Shown in pieces: positions 9,187-17,690 of a stretch of DNA of 64,000 nt (the first letter of the stretch is position 1; each line of letters opens with the position of its first letter). The notes under the pieces are model-generated. The model did not search any database. It was not told the DNA's origin and saw only the letters and a list, made by a program, of their open reading frames with translations. This DNA comes from Kineococcus xinjiangensis (GTDB lineage: Bacteria > Actinomycetota > Actinomycetes > Actinomycetales > Kineococcaceae). The stretch spans positions 62,001 through 126,000 of the forward strand of contig NZ_PTJD01000013.1 in assembly GCF_002934625.1 (NCBI RefSeq). Direction: 5' to 3'. The translations under genes were made by a program, and so were the position numbers.

Positions 9187-10722
9187 TCAGCGCTTCCTGG
9201 CGACCGGCACCTGCGACTGCACGTTGAGCGTGCTGGGGCTGGGCCGCAGCTGCGCGGTGATCGACCGCTCGTCCAGCTTCAGCACGTCGAGGCCGAGCTG
9301 GATGTCGCTGGAGAAGATGTGGCCGTTGTACCAGTACGCCGACCACGTGCCGCCGATGGGCGCGCGCCCGCCGTCCGGCACGGGCAGCGGACCACGGTCG
9401 AACCAGGCCAGCTCGCGCGGGTTCTCCGGGTCGGTGAAGTCCATCACCGAGATGCCGCCCTGGTACCAGGACTGCACCATGACGTCACGCCCGGCGAGCG
9501 GGATGATCGAGCCGTTGTGGGCGACGCAGTTCTCCGTGTTGTGCTGGACGCGCGGGATCTTGTAGTAGGACGCGAACTCCAGCTTCGGCCCCGCCGGGGT
9601 CCTCACGACCCGGTAGATGCCGTTGGCGCCGCGCTTCGGGCCGATCGACGGGTTGCAGGTCGGGCCGCCCCCACCGCCGAGCTCGTCGGTGAACACGACC
9701 GTCTGCGCCTCGTCGTCGAACGTCGCCGAGTGCCAGAAGTGGAAGTTCGGGTCGGTCACCGAGTCGATCACCTTCGGCGCGACAGGGTCGCTGATGTCGA
9801 TCAGCACGCCCTGGCCCATGCAGGCGCCCGCCGCGATGCCCTTGGCGGGGTACGCGGTGATGTCGTGGCAGCCATCGGTGGCCCGCGACCCGGCGTCGAA
9901 GGGGATCGACGGGTTCGCCGGCACCAGCGTGGCGCCGCCGTCCGGGAAGAGGACCGGTTCGGCGACGACCCTGGCCGCCGCCGGGGAGGCGTCGGGGATC
10001 TCGACGATGGAGATCTTGTCGTGCGGCGGCTGGCAGCCGGGGAAGGTGGGGTTGGGGCCGTACGAGGAGACGTAGATCAGGGAGCGCTTGTTGGCGGGGT
10101 CCGGCACCAGCGTGTTGGTGTGCGAGCCGCAGTCGGTCTCCACCGTCGTCAGCAGCCTCGGCGCCCGGGGGTTGCTGATGTCGTACAGGCGCAGGCCCTC
10201 CCAGGAGGACTCCTTCTCGGCCGTCTGGAACGCGCTGGAGCAGCTGTCGTCGCTGCGCGAGGAGTCGATCGACAGCACGAGGGTGTTGCCGGCGATCGTG
10301 ACGTCGTTCTGGGCGCCGGGGCACTCGATGACCGAGACGACCTTCGGGTCGGTCGGCGTGCGGACGTCGTAGATCGTCACGCCGTTGTAGTTGCCCTGGT
10401 AGGCGTAGCCGTCCTTGAACGCCAGGTCGGTGCTGAACGAGTTCGAGGCCGAGAACTGCGCGACCTTGGGGACGTTCCTGACGAGCTTCAGGTTCTCCGA
10501 GGAGGCCGTCTCGCCGGTGCCGAGCTCGGCACCGGAGTCGTCCATCTCGTCGATCTGCTCGTGGGAGAAGCAGAAGTCCTCGTGCTCGTGCTCGTGGCTC
10601 GAGTGGTCGCCGGTGCAGGCGTCGGGGTGGGCCTGCGCGGGGACGCTGATGCCGACGAACGCGCCGGTGGCGAGGGCCGCGGCTGCGCTGAGCGCGAGCA
10701 GCCGCTTGGGGGATGCCGTCAT
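9187..10722 (-). CDS. secreted LVIVD-repeat protein
   Basis: The product is 511 residues with a Sec signal peptide (KRLLALSAAAALATGAFVGISVPAQA, cut near residue 30). Mature residues ~32-55 are rich in His/Asp/Cys (HSSHEHEHEDFCFSH), a plausible metal-binding patch. The rest repeats beta-propeller-like blades of the LVIVD type: GYAYQGNYNGVTIYDVRTPTDPKVV, EGLRLYDISNPRAPRLLTTV, GVLIDISDPVAPKVI and GGISVMDFTDPENPREL. It acts outside the cell; function is unknown. It follows the LacI gene by about 100 bases on the same strand and ends at a strong hairpin, so it may be co-transcribed with lacI. The ATG at 10722 has AGAAGGG in front. Confidence 0.88.
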   Translation of the reverse strand: MTASPKRLLALSAAAALATGAFVGISVPAQAHPDACTGDHSSHEHEHEDFCFSHEQIDEMDDSGAELGTGETASSENLKLVRNVPKVAQFSASNSFSTDLAFKDGYAYQGNYNGVTIYDVRTPTDPKVVSVIECPGAQNDVTIAGNTLVLSIDSSRSDDSCSSAFQTAEKESSWEGLRLYDISNPRAPRLLTTVETDCGSHTNTLVPDPANKRSLIYVSSYGPNPTFPGCQPPHDKISIVEIPDASPAAARVVAEPVLFPDGGATLVPANPSIPFDAGSRATDGCHDITAYPAKGIAAGACMGQGVLIDISDPVAPKVIDSVTDPNFHFWHSATFDDEAQTVVFTDELGGGGGPTCNPSIGPKRGANGIYRVVRTPAGPKLEFASYYKIPRVQHNTENCVAHNGSIIPLAGRDVMVQSWYQGGISVMDFTDPENPRELAWFDRGPLPVPDGGRAPIGGTWSAYWYNGHIFSSDIQLGLDVLKLDERSITAQLRPSPSTLNVQSQVPVARKR

Positions 10723-10825
10723 TCGGCTCTGCCCTTCTGGGGTGCTGACACCAGGGGGAACCTCATCGTTCCACCTGGTAGGGGTGGCAGGACGGTAGTC
10801 GTGCGGCTGCGCAGCGTCCAGCCCT

Positions 10826-11881
10826 TCAGCGGTTCCGGTGCGGCGGGGCGGTGCTCCCCCGCACGACGAGGCGGGTGGGGACCAGGGTGGTCCCGGGCTC
10901 GCCGGAGCCGGTGCGGATCTGCTGGAGGACCCCGTCCACGCAGCGACGGCCCACCTCGGCGAAGTCCTGGTGGACCGTGGTGAGCGGGGGGATGAAGGAG
11001 GCGCAGTCGGCGGTGTCGTCGAACCCCACCACGCTGATGTCCCGCGGGACGACCAGGCCGCGCTCGTGGAAGGCCCGCAGCAGGCCGAGGGCCATCTGGT
11101 CGTTCGCGGCGAACACCGCGGTGCACCCGGGCTCCTCGGCCAGGCGCAGCCCCGCCGCGTAGCCGGACTCCGCCGACCAGTCCCCGCGCAGCATGGGGGG
11201 CACCGGCCGCCCGGCCGCCCGCAGCGACTGCCGCCACGCTGCCGTCCGCCGCTCACCGGCGAACGAGCTCTCGGGACCGGCGACGTGCCAGACGGTGCGG
11301 TGGCCCAGTGCCAGGAGGTGCTCGACGACCTGCCGGGCGCCGTCGGCCTGGTCGGTGTCGACGACGGCGTAGCGGTCACCGGCGTCGGAGTCCACGACGA
11401 CGGTGTGCAGGCCCGGGGGCAGGGACACCACCGCGGAGTCCAGCAGGTGGACCTCCATGATGATGATGACCCCGTCGACGGCGAGCTCCTCGAGGCGGGA
11501 GAAGCCGCCGTGCACGCCCGCCTCGGTCGGCGCCGCGATCGGGATGACCGTGATCGCGTAGCCCTCGCGGGCCGCGGAGGTCGCGATGGCGTCCAGGGTC
11601 CGCATGTTGCCCGTCGTGGACAGCGTGAAGAGGAGGACGCCGATCGTGCGGAACTCCCCGTACTTCAGGGCGCGGGCGGCGCCGTTGGGGCGGTAGCCGA
11701 GCTCGCGCATCGCCCGCAGCACCAGCTCCCGCGTCTCCGGGACGACGCCCTCGTAGCCGTTGGAGACCCGGGAGACCGTCTGCGCGGACACGCCCGCGTG
11801 GCGGGCGACGTCGGCCATGGACACCCGGCGCTGCCGGGGCGGTTCCGTCGGTACCCGGCTCGCGGCCTCCGGTGTCGTCAC
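10826..11881 (-). CDS. LacI-family transcriptional regulator of the galactan locus
   Basis: The product is 351 residues. The N-terminal HTH plus hinge helix reads VSMADVARHAGVSAQTVSRVSNG (residues ~20-42). The effector-binding core follows, with IGVLLFTLSTTGNMRTLDAI, VDGVIIIMEVHLLDS, HRTVWHVAGPESSFAGERR, AVFAANDQMALGLLRAFHERG, ISVVGFDDTADCASFIPPLTTV. It should repress sugar genes until a sugar binds. Its neighbours and the LacI-type palindromes at 15346-15557 point to the ABC transporter and GH35/GH30 genes as targets. I chose GTG 11881, which follows GGGAGGTGG; an 18-residue longer start at 11935 is possible. Confidence 0.93.
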   Translation of the reverse strand: MTTPEAASRVPTEPPRQRRVSMADVARHAGVSAQTVSRVSNGYEGVVPETRELVLRAMRELGYRPNGAARALKYGEFRTIGVLLFTLSTTGNMRTLDAIATSAAREGYAITVIPIAAPTEAGVHGGFSRLEELAVDGVIIIMEVHLLDSAVVSLPPGLHTVVVDSDAGDRYAVVDTDQADGARQVVEHLLALGHRTVWHVAGPESSFAGERRTAAWRQSLRAAGRPVPPMLRGDWSAESGYAAGLRLAEEPGCTAVFAANDQMALGLLRAFHERGLVVPRDISVVGFDDTADCASFIPPLTTVHQDFAEVGRRCVDGVLQQIRTGSGEPGTTLVPTRLVVRGSTAPPHRNR

Positions 11882-11950
11882 CGCGGCCACCTCCCTCGCC
11901 GGCATCGTCCTCGGCGCACTGAGCGGGGATCTCACCCTCGCGACCTCCCT

Positions 11951-11962
11951 AGGTTACCCAAC
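11951..11962. promoter_or_regulatory. short inverted repeat upstream of lacI
   Basis: GGTTACCCAACC carries GGTT/AACC arms separated by four bases, 70 bases upstream of the chosen lacI start and before the SBP terminator. It does not match the 15.3-kb operator, so autoregulation is not supported; it is only a candidate site. Confidence 0.3.
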
Positions 11963-11989
11963 CGGTCATCCTCGCCGCGCGGCCCGGGA

Positions 11990-12033
11990 CCACGGCCGGT
12001 CGGAGTGACCCCCGTCACCCCGACCGGCCGTGG
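11990..12033 (-). terminator. hairpin after the solute-binding-protein gene
   Basis: A perfect 14-base-pair stem (CCACGGCCGGTCGG and its complement) with a 16-base loop lies just beyond the stop at 12040 of the binding-protein gene. It should end the transporter operon and separate it from lacI. Confidence 0.85.
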
Positions 12034-12039
12034 TAGGGG

Positions 12040-13371
12040 TCACTTGACCGTGAAGCCCTGGTCCTTGCCGTACGTCTCCGAGGCGGCGCCCCACTGCTGG
12101 AGCCCGTCCGCGAGGGTCGTCTCGCCCAGGTACGCCTTGCCGACGTGGTCGTTGTAGACGCTGTTGGCGTAGACCTGGAACGGCAGGTACGACCAGCCCG
12201 GGACGACGTTCGCCGCGGACTCCGCGAGGATCTTGTTCGCCTGCTGCCCGCCGAAGTACTCGAACGGGGCCTCGAGGAACTCCGGGTCGGACAGGTGCTC
12301 CGTCGTGGCCGGGAAGGCCCCGCCCTCGATGCGCGTGGCGACGCCGTCGCCCGCGGCGGCGTACTCGACGAACTGGTAGGCGAGTTCCTTGTTCTTCCCC
12401 GCCTCGAGCACCGCCAGGGAGCTGCCGCCGTTCTCTGCGCTGGCGGTGGCGCCGGCCTCCCACTGCGGCAGGGGGGCGACGGCCCACTTGCCCTTGCCGT
12501 CCGGAACGCCGGAGGCGAAGTTGCCCGGCATCCACGCCCCGGTGGGCAGCGTCGCGAGCGTCCCGTCCCCGAGCGCCTTGTACCACTCGTCGCTCCAGGG
12601 GCTGATGTCGGACAGCAGGTCCTCGTCGATGAGCTGCTGCCACGTCTCGGCGAACCGCTTGGAGCCCTCGTCCTGGAGGTCGATGGACACCGTCGTGCCG
12701 TCGACCTGGTAGGGCTGGCCGCCGGCCTGCCAGATCATGCTGGTGGTGAAACCGGCGTCACCGCTGTCGGCGGCGATGTACACGTTCGGGTCGGCCGCGT
12801 GGATCTTGCGGGCGGCCTCGACGTACTCGTCCCACGTCGTGGGGACGGGCACCTGGTGCTTGTCGAAGACCTCCTTGTTGTAGAAGAGCGCCATCGGCCC
12901 GGAGTCCAGCGGAAGCCCGTAGACCGCGTCCCCACCCATGCGCACCGAGTTCCACGGTCCGGGGGTGAAGGTTCCGTCGAGCTCGTCGGCCCCGAAGCCC
13001 GCCAGATCCGCGAGGGACTTGCCGAGCGCGAACTGCGGGATGGCGTAGTACTCGACCTGGGCGACGTCCGGCACGCCGGAGCCCGCGGAGATGGCGTTCT
13101 GCAGGGCCGTGTACTGGTCGTTGCCCGTGCCGGCGTTGACGACCTCGACGTCGACGCCGGGGTTCTCCTTCTCGAAGTTCGCGGCGACGTCCTCCACGGT
13201 CCCGTCCCAGGCCCAGACCGTCAGCTTGCCGCCGGCCTTCCCGCCCGCCGTCGCGTCACCGCCCTGCGCTGCCGTGTCGGCGCCGGAGTCACCGCACGCG
13301 GTGACGGAGAGGGAGAGCGCTCCGAGGAGAGCGACGCTGCGGAGGAGCGTGCGTCGGCCGAGCTCGTTCAT
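12040..13371 (-). CDS. sugar ABC transporter solute-binding lipoprotein
   Basis: The product is 443 residues with a lipoprotein signal: twin Arg and hydrophobic core (GRRTLLRSVALLGALSLSVTAC), then the lipobox Cys. The mature protein is of the extracellular sugar-binding (SBP type 1) class: LTVWAWDGTVEDVAANFEKENPGVDVEVV, SGVPDVAQVEYYAIPQF, VYGLPLDSGPMALFYNKEVFDKH, WDEYVEAARKI and GAWMPGNFA. It captures a sugar or oligosaccharide outside the membrane for the two permeases just upstream. Here the binding protein is third in the operon, where it is usually first. A hairpin at 11990-12033 closes the unit. Confidence 0.93.
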   Translation of the reverse strand: MNELGRRTLLRSVALLGALSLSVTACGDSGADTAAQGGDATAGGKAGGKLTVWAWDGTVEDVAANFEKENPGVDVEVVNAGTGNDQYTALQNAISAGSGVPDVAQVEYYAIPQFALGKSLADLAGFGADELDGTFTPGPWNSVRMGGDAVYGLPLDSGPMALFYNKEVFDKHQVPVPTTWDEYVEAARKIHAADPNVYIAADSGDAGFTTSMIWQAGGQPYQVDGTTVSIDLQDEGSKRFAETWQQLIDEDLLSDISPWSDEWYKALGDGTLATLPTGAWMPGNFASGVPDGKGKWAVAPLPQWEAGATASAENGGSSLAVLEAGKNKELAYQFVEYAAAGDGVATRIEGGAFPATTEHLSDPEFLEAPFEYFGGQQANKILAESAANVVPGWSYLPFQVYANSVYNDHVGKAYLGETTLADGLQQWGAASETYGKDQGFTVK

Positions 13372-13467
13372 GGTGGTTCCCTTCAGGACGTGGTGGTGCT
13401 GGGAGGGGTCGGAGGTGGTGGTGCGGGGCCGCGTGCCGTGTGGGGCGGCGGCCGGGGGCGGAGCGGT

Positions 13468-14397
13468 CTACTCCTTGACGCTGCCCGCGGCCAGGCCGGA
13501 CTGCCAGTACCGCTGGAGCAGGAGGAACGCCGCGACGAGCGGCAGGACGGTGAGCAGGGACGCCGTGATGACGAGGTTGAAGATGGCCTCCCCGCCCGCG
13601 GTGCCGGCCTGGGCGTTCCAGGCGTTGAGGCCGAGGGTCAGGGGGTACCAGTCGGGGTCCTTGAGCATGATCAGCGGCAGGAAGTAGTTGTTCCACGTCG
13701 CCACCGTGTTGAACAGCAGGACCGTGACGAGGCCGGGACCGAGCAGCGGGAGGCAGATCTGCGCGAACGTCCGCAGTTCGCTCGCCCCGTCGACGCGGGC
13801 CGCCTCCATGAGCTCGTCCGGGATCGCCTCCCGGCAGAACGTCCACATGAGGTACAGGCCGAAGGGCGAGATCAGCGAGGGGATGATGATCGCCCAGGGC
13901 GTGTTGGTCAGACCCATCCGGCTGAACATGAGGAACGTGGGGACGGCCAGGGCCGTGCCGGGGACGGCGACGGCGCCGATGACGACGGCGAAGACGGCCC
14001 GCTTGCCGGGGAAGTCGAACTTGGCGAGGGCGTAGCCGCCGAGGACCGCGAGGACGGTGGCGCCGCCAGCGCCGGCGACGACGTAGAGCAGCGTGTTGCC
14101 GAACCAGCGCACGAAGACGCCGTCGTCGTAGGTGAGGGTCTGCTGGATGTTCTCGAAGAGGGCGAAGTCCTCGTCGAACCAGAGCCCGAAGGAGCGGTAG
14201 AGGCCCGCCTGCGTCTTCGTGGCGTTGATGAACAGCCACAGCAGCGGTACGACGCTGTACAGCAGCGCCAGCCCGGTGACGAGGGTGAGGAGCGGGCTGC
14301 GCCGCGGCTTGTCGCGGGAGACGGCGCGGCGGGGCCGGGGCGCCGGGGTCCGCGGGCGGCTCAGGGGCGCGGGGGGACGATCGGTCGTGGCGGTCAT
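13468..14397 (-). CDS. carbohydrate ABC transporter permease (MalG type)
   Basis: The product is 309 residues with six membrane segments. A basic N-terminal tail precedes LLTLVTGLALLYSVVPLLWLFINATK. The coupling EAA loop reads ELMEAARVDGASELRTFAQICLPLLGPGL, which contacts the ATPase. NTPWAIIIPSLISPFGLYLMW and SLLTVLPLVAAFLLLQRYWQSGLAAGSVKE are typical of MalG. Its ATG shares one base with the stop of the preceding permease (TGATG), so the two are translationally coupled. Together they form the membrane channel of a sugar importer. No ATPase gene lies in the locus. Confidence 0.95.
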   Translation of the reverse strand: MTATTDRPPAPLSRPRTPAPRPRRAVSRDKPRRSPLLTLVTGLALLYSVVPLLWLFINATKTQAGLYRSFGLWFDEDFALFENIQQTLTYDDGVFVRWFGNTLLYVVAGAGGATVLAVLGGYALAKFDFPGKRAVFAVVIGAVAVPGTALAVPTFLMFSRMGLTNTPWAIIIPSLISPFGLYLMWTFCREAIPDELMEAARVDGASELRTFAQICLPLLGPGLVTVLLFNTVATWNNYFLPLIMLKDPDWYPLTLGLNAWNAQAGTAGGEAIFNLVITASLLTVLPLVAAFLLLQRYWQSGLAAGSVKE

Positions 14398-15317
14398 CAC
14401 TTCGCCCCTTCGCGCATGCCGCGCAGCTGGACGGCGTAGGCCACGGCCATGGTGAGGACTCCCATCACGATCGCGACCGTCGCCGAGTAGTTGTACTGCT
14501 GCCCGGCGAAGGAGAGCGAGTAGGCGTACATGTTGGGGGTGTAGGAGGTGGTGATCGAGTTCGGCGCGAGGCTCTGGAGGATCGCGGGCTCGTTGAACAG
14601 CTGGAAGCTGCCGATGATGGAGAAGATCGTGGCGATGACGAGCGCGCCGCGGATCGCGGGGAGCTTGATGGCCGTGATGATGCGCCACTGCCCTGCTCCG
14701 TCGATCTCGGCCGCCTCGTACAGCGAGGACGGGATCACCCGGAGCGCCGAGTAGAAGATGAGCATGTTGTAGCCCATGAACTCCCAGGTGACGATGTTGC
14801 CGATCGAGGCGAGCAGCAGGTCGGGGGCGAGCGGGTTGGGCAGGGAGAGCCCGAGGGCGTCGTTGAGCCCGCCGACGAGCCCGAAGCGGGTTCCGTACAT
14901 GAAGCCCCACATGAGGGCCGCCACCACGGCGGGCACCGCGTACGGGAGGAAGACCGTGATGCGGAAGACGTCACGTCCGTACAGGCGGCCGCTGTCGATG
15001 GCCAGGGCGACGAGGAGCGCGAGGGTCAGCATCACGGGGACCTGCACCGCGAGGAACAGGGCCACCCGTTGCGCTGCGCTCCAGAACTGCGGGTCCTGCA
15101 GCACCTTCGCGTAGTTGTCGAGGCCCACGTAAGCCCGCCCGCCCACCAGGCGCTCCTGGAAGAGGCTGAGGTGCAGGGAGTAGGCGATGGGCGCCAGGAA
15201 CACCAGGGCGAAGACGAGCATGAAGGGTGCGAGGAAGCCCCATCCGGTCCACCGGCGCCGCCGTTCCGCTCGCTGGGGCGCGGGGTGGCGGACCTGGGGG
15301 AGTGCAGCTGTCGTCAC
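14397..15317 (-). CDS. sugar ABC transporter permease (MalF type)
   Basis: The product is 306 residues, first gene of the minus-strand arm. Six membrane segments are visible, starting with WGFLAPFMLVFALVFLAPIAYSL. YVGLDNYAKVLQDPQFWSAAQRV is the family loop and SSLYEAAEIDGAGQWRIITAIKLPAIRG is the EAA coupling motif. I chose GTG 15317 because CGGAGG sits six bases before it. The longer frame would begin with TTG inside operator site 1, which is implausible. The promoter and two operators lie 30-75 bases upstream, so LacI control is likely. Confidence 0.94.
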   Translation of the reverse strand: MTTAALPQVRHPAPQRAERRRRWTGWGFLAPFMLVFALVFLAPIAYSLHLSLFQERLVGGRAYVGLDNYAKVLQDPQFWSAAQRVALFLAVQVPVMLTLALLVALAIDSGRLYGRDVFRITVFLPYAVPAVVAALMWGFMYGTRFGLVGGLNDALGLSLPNPLAPDLLLASIGNIVTWEFMGYNMLIFYSALRVIPSSLYEAAEIDGAGQWRIITAIKLPAIRGALVIATIFSIIGSFQLFNEPAILQSLAPNSITTSYTPNMYAYSLSFAGQQYNYSATVAIVMGVLTMAVAYAVQLRGMREGAK

Positions 15318-15345
15318 GGGCGGCCTCCGCACACGTCGTTGTGGT

Positions 15346-15359
15346 TGTTTGCGCAAACA
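15346..15359. promoter_or_regulatory. LacI operator site 1
   Basis: TGTTTGCGCAAACA is a perfect 14-base palindrome with the central CG typical of LacI-family operators. It lies 29 bases upstream of the MalF-type start, over the presumed transcription start region. Confidence 0.85.
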
Positions 15360-15388
15360 TACAAGTGCAGATGTTCATGTTTGCGCAA
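15359..15388 (-). promoter_or_regulatory. candidate promoter of the transporter operon
   Basis: On the minus strand TTGCGC (15388-15383, inside operator 2) and TTGTAT (15364-15359) are separated by 18 bases, a reasonable -35/-10 pair. Operators 1 and 2 overlap the start region and the -35, which suits repression. Confidence 0.5.
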
Positions 15389-15391
15389 ACA
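15378..15391. promoter_or_regulatory. LacI operator site 2
   Basis: A second perfect copy of TGTTTGCGCAAACA, 32 bases centre to centre from site 1 (about three helical turns), so two repressors could bind on one face. Confidence 0.85.
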
Positions 15392-15543
15392 CGAGGGATG
15401 GGGAGCATCGTGCACCCCGGAGGCCGCGGCGTCAATCGCCTGGCGCAAGTCCGTCGCAGCCGGCCTCCGCGCGCCGCCCCCGGTCCACTGCGAGCGGTCC
15501 GGAGGGCTTGACGGCGACCGGGGGCGGCAGCAGACTGCCACCG

Positions 15544-15557
15544 TGTTTGCGTAAACA
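15544..15557. promoter_or_regulatory. LacI operator site 3
   Basis: TGTTTGCGTAAACA matches sites 1 and 2 with one base changed. It lies about 230 bases before the GH35 start, so either the GH35 transcript has a long leader or this site helps a DNA loop with sites 1 and 2. Confidence 0.8.
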
Positions 15558-15786
15558 TCGGCTCGGCCGGTAGCCCTCCTCGGAGGCGCCACCCCGGCCG
15601 GCCCGGCCGGGACGGCTCGACGGCCCCCGGGACGCGCACGTCACGGACGGACCGGACCGCGCCCACCACCCGCGCAGCGCGGCGCCGCGGGCACCCCGGC
15701 CGGCCCCCACCCGCGATGCCGCGCACCAGCGCAGGGACGCGCCACCCCGGCCGCTCCCGCACCAGCTCCCAGGGAGGACCAGACCG

Positions 15787-17577
15787 GTGACCACCTTCGA
15801 GATCGGCGAGGAGGACTTCCTGCTCGACGGGGAGCCCCACCGGGTGCTGTCGGGTGCGCTGCACTACTTCCGCATCCACCCCGGCCAGTGGGCGGACCGC
15901 ATCCACAAGGCGAGGCTGATGGGGCTCAACACCATCGAGACCTACGTCGCCTGGAACGCGCACGCGCCCCGCCGCGGCGAGTTCGACCTCAGCGGGGGCC
16001 TCGACCTCGGCAGGTTCCTCGACCTCGTCGCCGCCGAGGGCATGCACGCCATCGTGCGCCCCGGCCCCTACATCTGCGCCGAGTGGCACAACGGCGGCCT
16101 GCCCGCGTGGCTGTTCGACGACGAGCACACCGGGGTGCGCCGCTCCGAGCCGCGCTTCCTCAGCGCCGTCGCCGACTACCTCGCCGCGCTGGCGCCCGTC
16201 CTCGTCCCCCGGCAGGTCGACCGCGGCGGGCCCGTCGTCCTCGTGCAGGTCGAGAACGAGTACGGCGCCTACGGCAGCGACGCCGGCTACCTGCGCACCC
16301 TCACCCGGATGACGCGCGACATCGGCATCACCGTGCCGCTCACCAGCGTCGACCAGCCGACCGACGAGATGCTGCGCAACGGCAGCGTGCCCGGCCTGCA
16401 CAAGACCGCCTCGTTCGGCTCCCGGTCCCTGGAGCGGCTGAAGACCCTGCGCGAGCACCAGCCCAGCGGCCCGCTGATGTGCTCGGAGTTCTGGGACGGG
16501 TGGTTCGACCACTGGGGCGAGCACCACCACACCACCTCCGCGGCGCAGGCGGCCGCGGACCTGGACGACCTGCTGTCCCTGGGCGCGTCCGTCAACGTGT
16601 ACATGGTCCACGGTGGCACCAACTTCGGCGCCACCAACGGCGCCAACCACAAGGGCACCTACCAGCCCATCGTCACCAGCTACGACTACGACGCCGCCCT
16701 CGACGAGGCGGGGCAGCCCACGCAGAAGTACTGGGCGTTCCGGGAGGTGCTGGCCCGCCACACCTCCGTGCCCGACTACGACGTCCCGCCGGCCGCCCCG
16801 GCGCCCGCCTTCAGCGTCCGCATCGAGTCGGCGCGGCCCCTGGCCGCCGTGCTCGAGCAGCTCGGGGAGGAGTCCGCGCACGCCGAGCTGCCCACCATGG
16901 ACGCCGTCGGCGAGGCGGCCGGCTACCCCGTGCTCGCGGTGTACCGCGCCGAGCTGCCCGGAGAGCCCCGGCCCGGGGTCCTGGAGTTCGGGGAGGTCCG
17001 CGACCGGGCGCAGGTGCGCGTCGACGGCCGGCCCGTCGGGGTCGTCTCCCGCGACGCGCACGAGCGCGCCCTGCCCCTGCCCGCCGGCCGGACCGTCGAG
17101 CTGCTCGTCGAGGACCTCGGGAGGGTCAACTACGGACCCCACATCGGCGAGGCGAAGGGGCTCGTCGGGCCCGTGCACTTCGCCGGCGACGAGGTCCGCG
17201 ACTGGAACGTGCGCCCCCTCGACCTCACCCGCGTGCCGCGCCTGTCCCGCGGCGCGGACGTGACCACCACCGACATCCCCGTCGTCGGGCCCGTCGTCCT
17301 GCACGCCTCCTTCGACCTGCCGCCAGGCGCGGTCCCGGGACGCTACGGCTGGACCGGTGACCTGTTCCTCAGCACCCGTGGCTGGGGCAAGGGCCTCGCC
17401 TGGGTCAACGGGTTCTGCCTCGGGCGGTACTGGTCCCGCGGGCCCCAGCGCACCCTCTACGTGCCCGCGCCCCTCCTGCGGGCGGAGGGCAACGAGCTGG
17501 TCCTGCTCGAACAGCACGTGGGCCGGGACACCGTCGAGTTCGTCCCCGGCCTCGACCTCGGCCACACCGAGGCCTAG
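15787..17577 (+). CDS. GH35 beta-galactosidase
   Basis: The product is 596 residues from GTG 15787. The catalytic barrel begins LSGALHYFRIHPGQWADRIHKARLMGLNTIETYVAWNAHAP. VRPGPYICAEWHNGGLPAWL follows, then QVENEYGAYG with the presumed acid/base Glu158 and CSEFWDGWFDHWG with the presumed nucleophile Glu234. C-terminal beta-sandwich domains end in LFLSTRGWGKGLAWVNGFCLGRYW. The enzyme removes terminal beta-galactose. No signal peptide is present, so it should act on imported oligosaccharides in the cytoplasm. It heads the plus-strand arm under the LacI operators and is followed by the GH30 gene after 113 bases. Confidence 0.95.
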   Translation: MTTFEIGEEDFLLDGEPHRVLSGALHYFRIHPGQWADRIHKARLMGLNTIETYVAWNAHAPRRGEFDLSGGLDLGRFLDLVAAEGMHAIVRPGPYICAEWHNGGLPAWLFDDEHTGVRRSEPRFLSAVADYLAALAPVLVPRQVDRGGPVVLVQVENEYGAYGSDAGYLRTLTRMTRDIGITVPLTSVDQPTDEMLRNGSVPGLHKTASFGSRSLERLKTLREHQPSGPLMCSEFWDGWFDHWGEHHHTTSAAQAAADLDDLLSLGASVNVYMVHGGTNFGATNGANHKGTYQPIVTSYDYDAALDEAGQPTQKYWAFREVLARHTSVPDYDVPPAAPAPAFSVRIESARPLAAVLEQLGEESAHAELPTMDAVGEAAGYPVLAVYRAELPGEPRPGVLEFGEVRDRAQVRVDGRPVGVVSRDAHERALPLPAGRTVELLVEDLGRVNYGPHIGEAKGLVGPVHFAGDEVRDWNVRPLDLTRVPRLSRGADVTTTDIPVVGPVVLHASFDLPPGAVPGRYGWTGDLFLSTRGWGKGLAWVNGFCLGRYWSRGPQRTLYVPAPLLRAEGNELVLLEQHVGRDTVEFVPGLDLGHTEA

Positions 17578-17690
17578 CAGCACCTCCTGGCGGCACTTCC
17601 TGGCAGCACCCACCCCGGGCTCGCGCGACGAGCCCGCAGCAGCGAGATCCCCACCTCCCGACCGCGACGAAGCGAAGAGAGAAGGCCCTC

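Larger units (their letters stand above)
15318..15786. other. divergent regulatory region of the galactan locus
   Basis: This 469-base gap separates the transporter arm from the glycosidase arm. It holds the three operators and the candidate transporter promoter listed separately. The right half (15560-15780) is C/G-rich with short CCGGCCGG-type repeats; I see no convincing gene there and no clear plus-strand -35/-10. AGGGAGG at its end is the GH35 ribosome site. Confidence 0.7.

Noticed and set aside
15318-15356. Longer MalF-type start
   Set aside because: It needs a TTG inside operator site 1. The GTG at 15317 has a proper ribosome site.
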